In this document: positions 38,309-48,437 of the stretch, piece after piece | How the letters are laid out: every line of letters starts with the position of its first letter | Position numbering within the stretch: the stretch's first letter is position 1 | Source: a virus | IMG/VR virus record: IMGVR_UViG_3300020183_000128 | Location: 1 to 48,732 of that record | Length of the DNA stretch: 48,732 nt | Direction: 5' to 3' (one strand) | Program-made: the position numbers and the translations under genes | Notes under the pieces: generated by a model | The model's input: the letters and a program-made list of their open reading frames with translations, nothing else | What the model was told of the DNA's origin: nothing | The model's database searches: none

Positions 38309-41300
38309 TGGCGACGAAAGTGGACACCGTTGTTTCCATCGTCCTTGATGCTTCCGGCGTTGCGGTTGGCTTCAAGGATATCAACGGACAAGTCAGAAAC
38401 CTGCAAGGTCAGTTTTTGAAACTCAAAGACGGAATGACGCAGGTTGAGAAGGGCAATGAAAAGTTTGCCGAATCCATTGGCTCTGTGGTTACTGCGGCGA
38501 AAAAACAAGCCGATGGTCTCAAATCTGTTTCACGGGAAACATCCACTTTCAAAGGTACACTTGAGGGAATGTTCAAGCCGGTCACGGCTCTGAACCAAGC
38601 CTTCGGTGTCCTCCAGCAATCGCTTTATATCATTCAACGTGCATTCTCTCTCACGGTCGGCTCTGCGATGGAGCTTGAGCTACAGGTCGCGCGCATCACG
38701 ACCGTTCTTGATCAATCAGAGGTTGGTCAGATTGATTTCGCAAAACGCATCCTTGATATGCAGCGCACTTTCGGAGCGAATCCGACAGAAGCGGCCAAAG
38801 GATTCTATGAAGCTATCGCTTCTGGTGCGACCAATGCAGCCGGATCAGTGGAGCTTATGAACACCGCTCAAAAGCTCGCTATTGGCGGCCTCCTACCGCT
38901 TGATAAAGCCTTGAGTGGTCTAACCTCAGTCATGGCCTCATACGGCTACACAGCCGATGAAACCAAGTATATTTCAGATGGGTTCTTCATTGCCGCAGCA
39001 AAGGGCAAGACAAACGTCGAAGAACTCACAATGGAAATCGGTAATGTTGCCTCAATCGCGCAACAGGCTGGTGTGAGTTTTGAAGAACTTGTTTCGTCAA
39101 TCTCCGCAGTGACCCTTGGTGGTAAGCGAACAGCCGAGGCCACAACGTCCGTGAGAAGTGCAATCAACGCGCTACTCACTCCGACAGAAGACCTTCAGTT
39201 TGTCTATAAACAGCTTGGGATTTCTAGCATTACAGCGGAAATTAGACAGCGCGGATTGGCCGCTGTTTACAAAGATATTTACGAAAATGTGAATAACAAC
39301 GCAGATGCTCTTTCTAAACTCGTCGGTCGCGTTGAAGCAATCTCAGCGGTTGTTGCACTGACCTCTGGTAAGCAGAAAAAGGCTTATCAGGAGATGGTCG
39401 CATCCATCACTGACAGCAATAAAAAGATGGGTGATACGACAGAAAAAGCGTTCAAATTACTTGAACAGACTTCTGCAAACAGAATGGAAATTGCAAAAGG
39501 AAAAATCCTTTCTTCATTCACGGAAATTAGCAATGCAGCAATGAAGCTAATCATTCCAATTGCAGAATTAGGCGCAAACATTCTTGATAAATTGATGAAA
39601 CCAATCGTTGCGACAAGCAATGCGATATCATCAATGATTGATGGTATGAACAGCCTCATGCCAACACTCGCAGCATTTGCTACGACAATTGTTGTGTTCA
39701 AGTCTCCTGCGATTCTTACGTTCTTTACCGCTCTCGCTCCCGTACTTAAAGCCGTTGTTGTTCCGGCCACTCTTTTAGCAGCAAAATTCATTGGCATTGC
39801 GGCAGCAATCACCACTATTACGGTTCTGTTTGATCAGATTTTTAGAAATTTTAATCTTATACCGACTGTCTTTGAATATGTTCTTGCTAGTATTGAACAA
39901 TTCAACATATCAATGTCTGCAAAATTAAATACATTGTTAGAATCAATTCTTAATTTTGCAAAAGGTTTTACTGAAAAATTCCCAGACTTAGCAAAAGCAA
40001 TTGGACTTAAAATCTATTCTGATGCTCCGAAGGAACAGGCAAAGAGGCTTGGAGATGAATTAGAAAAAGTCGCTGAAAGGGCAAAAAAAGCCAAAGAAAA
40101 AATCACAAAAGAATGGGATATGGGTGCGATTAAAGGCATCAAGGAAGCCTTTAGTTCACTTAGCGGTGCGTTTGCTGGCGCTCCTGACATTCAAAAACCA
40201 TCGAAACCACCCGGCGCTCCAAAATTACCAGAAATAGCGCAAACAAAACCTGTTGATATTAGTGCGGCAAGAGAATCTGCAAACAAGGCGCAAGAACAAC
40301 TTAATTCATTGCTCGATAAGACCCGTGAATATGAAAATGAAATAACTCTTTCAAAAGTTTATGGAACTGACTCGCTAAAACAATCTATGCGTCTTGAAAT
40401 GGAACGTGTTGATGCGCTTGCTGCACAACTTGATAAGGTAAAACTCTTATCAGACGCAGACAAAAAGAGAATAGAGGAACTCAAAAAAGTCGCTGGTCAG
40501 GCTCTTGAAATAAGAGTGCGTACAGAAAACATCAAACAAGCGACTGATTGGGTTAATACAGCAACCAGCGGTGCCGAGGCGGTTGTCTCTAAGGGTGTTA
40601 ATGAAGTTGGCAAGATGGTCGCTGTTGCAGCAGGACTACCTCCGCAGGTTGGAGAGTTGATTGGCGGTCTGGTTAATTTCTTCAAAAAAGGCCACGAGTT
40701 CGTAGCAAACTTTGCAAAAGAACTCATCAAGATTGTTGTCGAACTTCCGTTGATGATTGCAGAAGGATTGCTTGGATTGGTTGATGGCATTATTCAGGGC
40801 GTTCTTAATACGCTTGGAGATCCAGCTCGCCTTGCTAAGATATTCACAGCCTTCGCAACACTCGGTCCAAAGATAATCACATCAATCGTCAAAGCACTTC
40901 CGGCGCTTCTCAAGATGCTTCTCGATCCAAAGTTCTGGGTCGAACTCGCCTCGCAGATTGTTCGTTCTCTTTGGGAGGCTCTCAAGCAGATGGTCTATGC
41001 CATCGGAGACTTGATTGCTTCAATTTTCAGTGGAGATATTTTCGATCCGCTTGGAGATGCTATTACAAGCATGGGAGACTCTATCGGCGATGGTATCCGT
41101 GACGCGACTAAAGCAGTCACTGGCTTCACCGAACAGCTTTTCGGAGTTCAAGAAGATGTTGCTGCAAAAGGACAACAAGACGATAGTGGTTCGTTTATCC
41201 GCAAAGCATTTGATTATGGAGCAAAAAAGACCAAATCAGTATGGCAAGATATAGTCTTGTTCCTGAAGGATATTTTCAAAATTATCGCAGCTCCATTCGA

Positions 41301-42438
41301 ATTTGCTTGGACTGCTTTGAAAGCAGCAGGAGAGCTGTTTATCAATGTGCTCGGAACATTCATGAAGCTCTTCGGAACAGCCGGAGAAATCTTGTTGATG
41401 ACCTTTGAAACTGCTGGTGGAATATTCAAGACAGTATTTACGACCATTTGGGAATCTGGTCGAATCGTCTTTGAAGGAATTGGCAGATTGCTTGGAAGCG
41501 TCTGGGATACTTTCAAAGAAACAGGAATGGCTGTGTTCAATTTTGGAAAGTCCATTTTCAACGGCGTAATCAATTCATTCCGTGCTGTATTCAATTTCTT
41601 CAAGACATTATTCGATGATCCGGTTGCTGCATTTAAGCAGTTCATTACTGACATGAAAAACATTTTTGCTAATATCTGGGACGCATTCAAAGAGATTCCG
41701 ACAAAGCTCTGGGAAGGAATAAAAGATTCAGTAAGCATTGTTTTTGACGTCTTCAAAGACCTTGGAAAGAAAATCTGGGACGGACTTTTATCTGTCATTG
41801 GCGATATATTTTCTTGGTTTAGAGAAGTCGGAAAACAGATCTGGAATGGTCTAGCAAGCGTCTTCAATGACATTTTCGGATACTTCAAAGAAGCAGGAAA
41901 GAAGGTCTGGGAAGGATTAAAAAATGCTATCGAATCTATTGGAGAAGGCACAAAAAATATCTTTTACAAGATAGGTGACGCAATTGCTACTGGTGTAAGC
42001 AAGTTCACACGCTGGATTGGCTTTTCAGAAGGCGGGATCGTTCCTGGTGTTGCGCTTAGAATTGGAGACTCATTAAAGAACGACATCGTACCAGCAATGT
42101 TGTCTCCAGGCGAAGCAGTTATCCCTAGGTCACTGATGCAGAATCCGCAAATTGAGGCATTCATAAAACAGCTTCTAAATGACAGACAGCTTCCTGTCAC
42201 TGCATCTAATGCGATGCCGAGAATCTCTATGGCAAACGGAGGCATCGTCGGCTCATTGACTGGAGGAGGCACCAGCTTCGGAGACACGAACGTCAATGTC
42301 GTGCTACAGATTGAGACCAACCAACAGATTGACGAGTCATTCATCCGTCAACGCTTGATGCCTGCTCTGAAGTCAGAACTCAAAGCAAGCTCGCTTCGCG
42401 GTGACTTTGTTCTGTCAGCGAAAGGAGTTCGCAGGTGA
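38308..42438 (+). CDS. Tail tape measure protein
   Basis: 1376 residues. The N-terminal part matches TP901-type tape measures (FGANPTEAAKGFYEAIASGATNAAGSVELMNTAQKLAIGGL...). Hydrophobic helices lie near residues 450-510 and 770-900. Residues about 1010-1230 are amphipathic repeats with many Trp and Phe (W-D-x-F-K-E, IWDGL, IWNGL, VWEGL about every 22 residues). The C terminus has GGIVPGVALRIGD...LSPGEAVIPRSLM, typical of this family. At roughly 1.5 Angstrom per residue, the tail would be about 200 nm. Confidence 0.92.
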   Translation: MATKVDTVVSIVLDASGVAVGFKDINGQVRNLQGQFLKLKDGMTQVEKGNEKFAESIGSVVTAAKKQADGLKSVSRETSTFKGTLEGMFKPVTALNQAFGVLQQSLYIIQRAFSLTVGSAMELELQVARITTVLDQSEVGQIDFAKRILDMQRTFGANPTEAAKGFYEAIASGATNAAGSVELMNTAQKLAIGGLLPLDKALSGLTSVMASYGYTADETKYISDGFFIAAAKGKTNVEELTMEIGNVASIAQQAGVSFEELVSSISAVTLGGKRTAEATTSVRSAINALLTPTEDLQFVYKQLGISSITAEIRQRGLAAVYKDIYENVNNNADALSKLVGRVEAISAVVALTSGKQKKAYQEMVASITDSNKKMGDTTEKAFKLLEQTSANRMEIAKGKILSSFTEISNAAMKLIIPIAELGANILDKLMKPIVATSNAISSMIDGMNSLMPTLAAFATTIVVFKSPAILTFFTALAPVLKAVVVPATLLAAKFIGIAAAITTITVLFDQIFRNFNLIPTVFEYVLASIEQFNISMSAKLNTLLESILNFAKGFTEKFPDLAKAIGLKIYSDAPKEQAKRLGDELEKVAERAKKAKEKITKEWDMGAIKGIKEAFSSLSGAFAGAPDIQKPSKPPGAPKLPEIAQTKPVDISAARESANKAQEQLNSLLDKTREYENEITLSKVYGTDSLKQSMRLEMERVDALAAQLDKVKLLSDADKKRIEELKKVAGQALEIRVRTENIKQATDWVNTATSGAEAVVSKGVNEVGKMVAVAAGLPPQVGELIGGLVNFFKKGHEFVANFAKELIKIVVELPLMIAEGLLGLVDGIIQGVLNTLGDPARLAKIFTAFATLGPKIITSIVKALPALLKMLLDPKFWVELASQIVRSLWEALKQMVYAIGDLIASIFSGDIFDPLGDAITSMGDSIGDGIRDATKAVTGFTEQLFGVQEDVAAKGQQDDSGSFIRKAFDYGAKKTKSVWQDIVLFLKDIFKIIAAPFEFAWTALKAAGELFINVLGTFMKLFGTAGEILLMTFETAGGIFKTVFTTIWESGRIVFEGIGRLLGSVWDTFKETGMAVFNFGKSIFNGVINSFRAVFNFFKTLFDDPVAAFKQFITDMKNIFANIWDAFKEIPTKLWEGIKDSVSIVFDVFKDLGKKIWDGLLSVIGDIFSWFREVGKQIWNGLASVFNDIFGYFKEAGKKVWEGLKNAIESIGEGTKNIFYKIGDAIATGVSKFTRWIGFSEGGIVPGVALRIGDSLKNDIVPAMLSPGEAVIPRSLMQNPQIEAFIKQLLNDRQLPVTASNAMPRISMANGGIVGSLTGGGTSFGDTNVNVVLQIETNQQIDESFIRQRLMPALKSELKASSLRGDFVLSAKGVRR

Positions 42439-43859
42439 TTCAATTGATTCAATACGGATACCTTGAAACTCCTTATCTGAGCGAGTTTCCGTATCTCGGA
42501 CCTGCTGCTGAGCAAGGCTTGGCATTCCAAACTGAGTTTCGGCTCACAAAAGACAAGGATATTGGAGCGCAGTTCCTTGGTGACATCACAAAAGAGAATC
42601 CTGTAGCAACTCAGTTTGAAGGATTCATTGACAACTTTGAGCAGACAAGAGGTGCTCAGTCGGAGTTCATTGTTGGCGTTGACCGTGTATTAGGGACACA
42701 GTTTGATGTAATCAACACGCAAGACCATGAACTTGGAATCCAAAGTGCTTTGACAGTCGTGTCTGAACACGCCGCTGGATTGCAGTTCAAGGCTTTCATC
42801 ACGCAGGACAAGACTCTTGGCTTTCAAGCTGAGAAGTTGTTTGAAGGAAAAGAAAAAGCCACAGGCTTGAACTTCCGTCAGAGCAAGGCACTTGCTCACC
42901 TTGAGTGCTTCGGTGCTGGATATCTCAAAGACGAGCCTTATCTAAGCGTCTATCCTTATCTGCAATCGTTCTTCTGCGTGCCGATGGGAGTTCAGTTCAC
43001 GGCGGTCAAAGAGGAATCGAGAGCCTTCCAGTTCCGCTCAGCACTCTATAACACGACAAATCTTCGTATCCTTGTGGACTTCCCAAGCCGTGGCTCAACA
43101 GGAGTCAACTGGACTTCGACGACGACGCAATCCAGTGCAACCAACAGCTTCACGGTCAACAACGTCAACACGGACATCGTTGAGCAATACTGGCGCTCGG
43201 CGACTGGTGTTCTCTCTGCAACTCTGACCTGTGACACGGAGCTTCCTCAAGGTGTATATCTCGATACGCTCGCAATCCTGAACCACAATCTGTCAGGCTC
43301 AGCGACGGTCATTCTGCAAGGCTCGAACGATCCAAGCTTTGCAACGATTCCAGTGGACATTGAACTGGAATACGAAGCTCTCAATATGTACTACATCGCA
43401 CCGACGTTGCCTCTGCTTCCATATCGTTACTGGCGACTGAACATCAGCGATGCAGGCTCAGCAGACAACTTCCTGCGAATCGGTACGATTGTCTTTGGCT
43501 CTGCTGTCATCTTTAGCCAAGAGTCGTTTGTTGACCAAGTGCAATTCGGTCAGAAGCAGTTCGTGGATAAGGTCTATACAGAAGGCTTCACAAACGTCAG
43601 CAACGACCGAGGCAAGAAGAAATACCTGAATCTTGAGTTCCGCAATCTTGCTTATGGACGAGCGAACTTCCAAAACATGCGTGAGCTGTTTGAGTACGCA
43701 GGAACGACTCTCAAATGCCTGTACATTCCGACTCCTCAACAAGCGAGCCGCTTTGCAGTCTTTGCGAAGATGAATGAGATTCCTGCTGAGACGCACAACT
43801 ACAAGGCCGCTGATGCAGACTATGTGGACTTCTCAATCGCGGTGGATGAGGCGCTATGA
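42435..43859 (+). CDS. Distal tail protein with 14-residue repeats
   Basis: 474 residues from a GTG at 42435, which overlaps the tape-measure stop; GGAG lies seven bases upstream. Residues about 30-147 are eight or nine repeats of 14-15 residues built on G-x-Q-[FS] (GAQF, ATQF, GAQS, GTQF, GIQS, GLQF, GFQA, GLNF). They are bracketed by two copies of YL-x-x-PYLS-x-[FY]PYL (residues 9-21 and about 158-172). The rest is beta-rich, with a tail-protein-like end. Position suggests the distal tail protein that joins the tube to the hub. Confidence 0.7.
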   Translation: MIQLIQYGYLETPYLSEFPYLGPAAEQGLAFQTEFRLTKDKDIGAQFLGDITKENPVATQFEGFIDNFEQTRGAQSEFIVGVDRVLGTQFDVINTQDHELGIQSALTVVSEHAAGLQFKAFITQDKTLGFQAEKLFEGKEKATGLNFRQSKALAHLECFGAGYLKDEPYLSVYPYLQSFFCVPMGVQFTAVKEESRAFQFRSALYNTTNLRILVDFPSRGSTGVNWTSTTTQSSATNSFTVNNVNTDIVEQYWRSATGVLSATLTCDTELPQGVYLDTLAILNHNLSGSATVILQGSNDPSFATIPVDIELEYEALNMYYIAPTLPLLPYRYWRLNISDAGSADNFLRIGTIVFGSAVIFSQESFVDQVQFGQKQFVDKVYTEGFTNVSNDRGKKKYLNLEFRNLAYGRANFQNMRELFEYAGTTLKCLYIPTPQQASRFAVFAKMNEIPAETHNYKAADADYVDFSIAVDEAL

Positions 43860-45814
43860 GTTCATCGAATCGCAAGCCATATCTCACAGCGACTAGCATT
43901 GACCAAGCTCTGCTCAATGCGGCTGGCGATAACTTGTCCAATCAGATTGAACTTATCGTGGATATTACTGCTCCGGATGGTTCTATCATTCGAGCCTCTG
44001 ACCGTAACAAGTATGTCGGCGAGCATTTCTATGAGGCGCTGACCAACTTCCCAGACGTCACCAGAACCATCGGTGAGTTCCTTGGACAAGGCTTGGTCTT
44101 CTCCGAGATGACCTTCGAGCTTTCCAATGCCGATGGACGCTTCAATAAGTATCTTCCCAGTGGAGCAAACTTTGGCGGATGGATTGGTCGAAGCGTTGTC
44201 GTCAAGATTGGCCTTCGAGATGTTGAGTCATCTTATGTAGCAATCTTCCGAGGCGCGATTACAGAGGAAGGTGGCTTCTCCAGAACGGTCAAATCCATCA
44301 CAATCAAGGCTCGTGACACGCTTGAAAAGATTAACGTGAGCTTTCCTCCGGATGTGTTTACTCAGGCGGCTTATCCAAAGGCTGCTGATGACCTTTGGGG
44401 AACTACGATACCGCTTATCTATGGCGACTGGACCGTGAACGTATTGCCTGGACTTTCTTCTGTGCCTGCAAAGGTGGTCAACGGCGCAGACATCTTTGTG
44501 AACGGTGACGAGCTTCCTGTCACGGTCGCTCTCGGTACTCCGGTTTTCTTCACGGCTGTGAACCATCGTCTTGATGTGAATGACGAGATTGATGTTCACT
44601 CAGACAATCCGGCTTTTCCATCGACGCTGAAAGGAAAGCACTATGTTCAAGCAATCACAGCAAATGAGTTCACAATCTCAAAGACCGCTGGAGGCGCGGC
44701 AGTCAATCTGACGACTGGAGATGTGTCTGGTAATAATCACGTTGAGAAACATTCAGTCTCGCTTCTCGAAAATGTTAAATTGGTTATCTCAAGCAATGCG
44801 AACACTGACTTCGACCTAAATCAAGTTTGGCTCAAGAGGTCAGAGCTTTACTATAAGATACCGACGACAATTATTCAGAACGTCAATGCTAATAAGAATT
44901 ATTTTGAACTTGACCAAGACAATGCAGCTTTCAAGATTGATGGCGCTCACTGGATGTACGACACCTCAGACGAGTTCTTTGTCCGAGTCAAAGGCAAGGC
45001 TATTGCTTCTTATCAAGAAAATATCGTAGCCATTGCCGAGGACGTACTGAAGACCTATGGAGGTGTCGTCTCTGGCGACCTCGATAGCACTTGGTCATAT
45101 TTCAAAGCCAAAGCTTCTCCATCGACCAGTGCCGTTGCAAACGTCAAAGGCAGAGCGTGGATTGGCGAGCCTCAGAACGCCATGGAGTACGCTGTCAGCT
45201 TGCTTGAGCAGGTAAGGCTTGAACTCTTCTTCTCCCGTGAACAAAAGCTCTCTTTGAGCAGTCTGCATTGGGACGAGTTCGACGACACTCCGTCATTTGT
45301 GGTGCGCACTTGGGACATCGAAAAAGACAGTCTGGTGCCTCAGATTGACGACCGGAACAACTTCAACCGTGTCCGAGCAGCTTATGCTTTCTTGCCGGAT
45401 ATGCAGGAGAACGCTTTCTCAACTCGCTATTACAAGAACAACGCAGCAATCGCTCAGGCAGGACGCGAAATCACCAAGGTTTTGACCTATCCAAACTTGC
45501 ATGTTGAGACCGATGTCATCACTCAGATGACTGAGACGATGAAGATTGTGAGTGGCTACCGTGAGATTATCGTGTGCTCGCTGACCAACAGAGCCATCCT
45601 CAAAGACCTCGGCCAGTTCGTGCTGCTCGATGTTCAGATTGGCTCAACGGTCTTCTCTGGAGTACCGTGTCAAATACGCGATATTGGATATTCTCCTGAT
45701 GGCCTCAAGCTCCCAATGAGGCTTTGGTCTTTTGCAATGCTCCCATTCCAGACTTGGAATCCTGGGTATGCAGGCATTGTTGGAGGAGAGTCAGCGTCTA
45801 TCGTGCAAGAATGA
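43856..45814 (+). CDS. Tail hub / baseplate protein
   Basis: 652 residues, starting four bases inside the previous gene. The N-terminal half contains IGEFLGQGLVFSEMTFELSNADGRFNKYLPSG and SITIKARDTLEKINVSF, like tail-hub proteins of siphoviruses. The central insert (residues about 210-290) is a beta domain, and the C-terminal half has a helical segment (QNAMEYAVSLLEQVRLELFF) followed by beta strands. It would form the end of the tail and hold the receptor-binding parts. Family assignment is by pattern and gene order. Confidence 0.65.
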   Translation: MSSSNRKPYLTATSIDQALLNAAGDNLSNQIELIVDITAPDGSIIRASDRNKYVGEHFYEALTNFPDVTRTIGEFLGQGLVFSEMTFELSNADGRFNKYLPSGANFGGWIGRSVVVKIGLRDVESSYVAIFRGAITEEGGFSRTVKSITIKARDTLEKINVSFPPDVFTQAAYPKAADDLWGTTIPLIYGDWTVNVLPGLSSVPAKVVNGADIFVNGDELPVTVALGTPVFFTAVNHRLDVNDEIDVHSDNPAFPSTLKGKHYVQAITANEFTISKTAGGAAVNLTTGDVSGNNHVEKHSVSLLENVKLVISSNANTDFDLNQVWLKRSELYYKIPTTIIQNVNANKNYFELDQDNAAFKIDGAHWMYDTSDEFFVRVKGKAIASYQENIVAIAEDVLKTYGGVVSGDLDSTWSYFKAKASPSTSAVANVKGRAWIGEPQNAMEYAVSLLEQVRLELFFSREQKLSLSSLHWDEFDDTPSFVVRTWDIEKDSLVPQIDDRNNFNRVRAAYAFLPDMQENAFSTRYYKNNAAIAQAGREITKVLTYPNLHVETDVITQMTETMKIVSGYREIIVCSLTNRAILKDLGQFVLLDVQIGSTVFSGVPCQIRDIGYSPDGLKLPMRLWSFAMLPFQTWNPGYAGIVGGESASIVQE

Positions 45815-45854
45815 AGTGTTGTAAAGTGAATCAGAATCACAAGGAGGCTTTCAA

Positions 45855-46553
45855 ATGGCAGTTTTGTTAACCGTATCGGAAACGCTCGGCGGCGCGGAAG
45901 TCTCCGACTCATTGGCAGGTGGTGGCACTGGCGTTGACTTAGGTCAGGTCGTGAACGGACAGTTTTCACCAATCATCGACCAAACGACGAACGCTGGCGC
46001 TCAAGTTCTTTACTTCCGTCACAATGCAGTTGTTGATCCAATCTCGAACCTCAAAGTCTACATGGACTCGTTTTCGAGAACAGGATTCACCTACGGTGGA
46101 GCTTCTCCATCTGCTGCATCTGACTACACTGTCCTGAAGGCTGAAGGCTCGGCATCTGACGTGACCGCTGCTGCAAAGAACAACTCCAACGGCCTTGCAA
46201 GTGGCGTTTGGATTGAGCAGCAGTACAACGTGGCAACCTCGAACCAATTCGATATTGCTACTGCTCGTGGCTCTGATCCTGGCTCAAAGTTCGTTCAAAT
46301 CTTTGGCAAAGCTGCTGCTGGTGTTGATGAGGCGACTGCCTACAACATCATCAAAGAGTCATGCGTCTACACGCCGGATAACGTCGCTGAGAACGCGCCA
46401 TCCGCTCCGGTTGATGGAAAGATTGGAATTGATACTGACACGGTTCTTGGAAATCGCTCAAAGCTCCGTTTCCGCATCTATTTGCGCGAGGCTTTTGCAG
46501 ACGGCGGCATCTTCCAATTCAGCTTGATTGCTCGCTTCTCATACACGGCTTGA
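45855..46553 (+). CDS. Tail protein, unassigned
   Basis: 232 residues, beta-rich with Gly and Ser loops (LAGGGTGVDLGQVVNGQFSP), ending IFQFSLIARFSYTA. AAGGAGG precedes the ATG. Proteins of this kind lie between the hub and fibre genes in other phages; no precise family is recognised. It could be a baseplate wedge or decoration protein. Confidence 0.6.
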   Translation: MAVLLTVSETLGGAEVSDSLAGGGTGVDLGQVVNGQFSPIIDQTTNAGAQVLYFRHNAVVDPISNLKVYMDSFSRTGFTYGGASPSAASDYTVLKAEGSASDVTAAAKNNSNGLASGVWIEQQYNVATSNQFDIATARGSDPGSKFVQIFGKAAAGVDEATAYNIIKESCVYTPDNVAENAPSAPVDGKIGIDTDTVLGNRSKLRFRIYLREAFADGGIFQFSLIARFSYTA

Positions 46554-46572
46554 ATGAATGGAGAGCAACAAG

Positions 46573-46980
46573 ATGTTAGTTCTCTCACAACCAAACGAAA
46601 AGCTGCGTGGCTTGCGCTGGCGGTTCGAGTACACCGACAAACCTGCAAAGGTTGGTGTCTGGAACTATACTGGAGAAGACCAGTCACTTCAGGCCTGGAG
46701 ACAGCCGAAGGAAGGACTTCTATTTGCTGTCATTGAAGCCAAAGACCATAATCAGATTATCCATCGCGTGTTCGAGTGTGCAGGCCAAGACTTCTGCAAT
46801 TTTCAATGGGAAATGGAAGCTCGGTTCTCAATGAACGGTGCGGCTGGTGAGCACAGACTTGTCGGTCTGACACTCGTCTCACGGACAGAACGCGCTACAA
46901 TCTTCAAGAATGGCGCTTGTGTGATAGAACGCAGACAAGCAGATGATTTAGACAACCACTATCTCTACGGAAAGGTGTAA
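46573..46980 (+). CDS. Small tail-region protein
   Basis: 135 residues from the ATG at 46573, with GGAGAG seven bases upstream; upstream ATG codons at 46558 and 46554 are less well placed. The protein is rich in Trp and Phe in alternating strands (LRGLRWRFEYTDKPAKVGVWNY) and ends DLDNHYLYGKV. No family is recognised. It may be a fibre attachment or assembly protein. Confidence 0.6.
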   Translation: MLVLSQPNEKLRGLRWRFEYTDKPAKVGVWNYTGEDQSLQAWRQPKEGLLFAVIEAKDHNQIIHRVFECAGQDFCNFQWEMEARFSMNGAAGEHRLVGLTLVSRTERATIFKNGACVIERRQADDLDNHYLYGKV

Positions 46981-46983
46981 GCC

Positions 46984-48420
46984 ATGCCAAATCCTACATC
47001 GCCATACGGTCGCCAAGACCTCGCATGGCCAGACCTCGGCTCTGATCCCGGTTCAACGCTTCACAGTCAAATCACTCAATCGATTGCTTTTCTTTCGAGC
47101 AACGTCACTGCTCGCTGGTCTGGAGTGTTTAATCTCACGGCATCTAGTACGGCTCAAATCGTACACCGCTTTGACTCAGTTCTCGCAGGACTGAAAATCT
47201 TCGTCGTTGAAGGTGGAGTCGTGCTGAGCAAGGCTCAACAGGATGCATCTTATACATTTACATTCGTGGACAATGACACGATTCAGGTGCAAAACAGCAG
47301 CCTTGGCTCAAAGACTTTTCAAGTCTACGTTTATCCAAGTCCTCTGAACATCCGCGCCGCTGACCTTGATCCAGCAATCGACATCGACACGACAGGCAAA
47401 CTGTCTATCGGTGGACGCTTTGCAGCGGCTCAGGCGAGCAATGTTCAAAGCGGCTCGAACGTCACTCTTGGTGATCCAGCAGCGATGGCGATTACGCTCT
47501 CAGGAGCTGGATTGAACAGCGTCGATGGAATCACTGCTCCGGCTGACTCCACAGGCAAGATTGTCATCTATCACAACAACACGACTGCGACCGTTCAGTT
47601 TAACGATCAGACTGGAACAGCTGCAAATCAGATTTACACAGGCACAGGAGCACCGCTTCAGCTTGCTGACAAAGCGAGTATAATCCTGCGCTATGACACT
47701 GCTCTTTTTAAGTGGCGCGTTATAGGCTCCACAGGAGGCGGCGGAGCAGAGTTGACTGTCTCTCAAGCAAACTCTTTCGTCGCTGGAGATGCGATTTACT
47801 TTAACGGAACAAACTGGGTCAAAGCACAGGCGAATGCTCTTGCGACTGCTGCAATTGGTATCGTGAAGCAAGCGACGGCATCGAACTTCATTCTGGTTCT
47901 GCTTGGTGAAGTGACGACCTCTGGTCTGGTGGCTGGCTCGCTTTATTACCTTGATGCCTCAACAGCCGGAGCAATTACTGCGACTCAACCGTCTGCTCCA
48001 AACTTCTCGCAGCCAGTTGGTATCGCTCTCTCGACAACCAAGTTGTTGGTTGGCATTCAACGCGCACTCGACCTGCGTGGTCCTGCTCCAACAGTCAACA
48101 CGCAAACATCACTCACGGCAGGCGGAACAATTACTCTGTCGGTTGCAGCGCATGAGGAGCAAATCCTCGTCGGTACGGCTGTCTCTGGAGGCGTGACACT
48201 GGCAACGGTTGCCTTCGGTTCCACTGCTCCCGTGAATGGAAAGAAGGTCATTCTGATTGGAAACTCTGACACTGACACGGTGTCTTTGACTTCTGACACA
48301 ACTCCGGTTGCCAAAGGTCTTTGGCTCAACGGTGACGTGCAGCTTGGCAAAGGAAAGACACTCTGCCTTGTGTATAATTCGACGCATGACGCTTATCTCG
48401 AACTCTCTCGAAATGTTTAA
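46984..48420 (+). CDS. Tail fibre protein
   Basis: 478 residues. The N terminus (PNPTSPYGRQDLAWPDLGSDPGSTLHSQI) fits a tail-attachment domain. The middle is Gly/Ser/Thr-rich and beta-rich, and residues about 255-365 (AGDAIYFNGTNWVKA..., GEVTTSGLVAGSLYYLDASTAGAITATQP, PVGIALSTTKLLVGI) follow a repeated beta-domain pattern also seen in the head proteins at 30361 and 31812. The C-terminal 110 residues form a further beta domain. It is likely to bind the host receptor. Confidence 0.72.
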   Translation: MPNPTSPYGRQDLAWPDLGSDPGSTLHSQITQSIAFLSSNVTARWSGVFNLTASSTAQIVHRFDSVLAGLKIFVVEGGVVLSKAQQDASYTFTFVDNDTIQVQNSSLGSKTFQVYVYPSPLNIRAADLDPAIDIDTTGKLSIGGRFAAAQASNVQSGSNVTLGDPAAMAITLSGAGLNSVDGITAPADSTGKIVIYHNNTTATVQFNDQTGTAANQIYTGTGAPLQLADKASIILRYDTALFKWRVIGSTGGGGAELTVSQANSFVAGDAIYFNGTNWVKAQANALATAAIGIVKQATASNFILVLLGEVTTSGLVAGSLYYLDASTAGAITATQPSAPNFSQPVGIALSTTKLLVGIQRALDLRGPAPTVNTQTSLTAGGTITLSVAAHEEQILVGTAVSGGVTLATVAFGSTAPVNGKKVILIGNSDTDTVSLTSDTTPVAKGLWLNGDVQLGKGKTLCLVYNSTHDAYLELSRNV

Positions 48421-48437
48421 TCAAGGAGGTCTTTGAA

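Noticed and set aside
41214-41951. Minus-strand frame of 245 codons
   Set aside because: Antisense to the amphipathic repeats of the tape measure; repeats in one strand give long open frames in the other.
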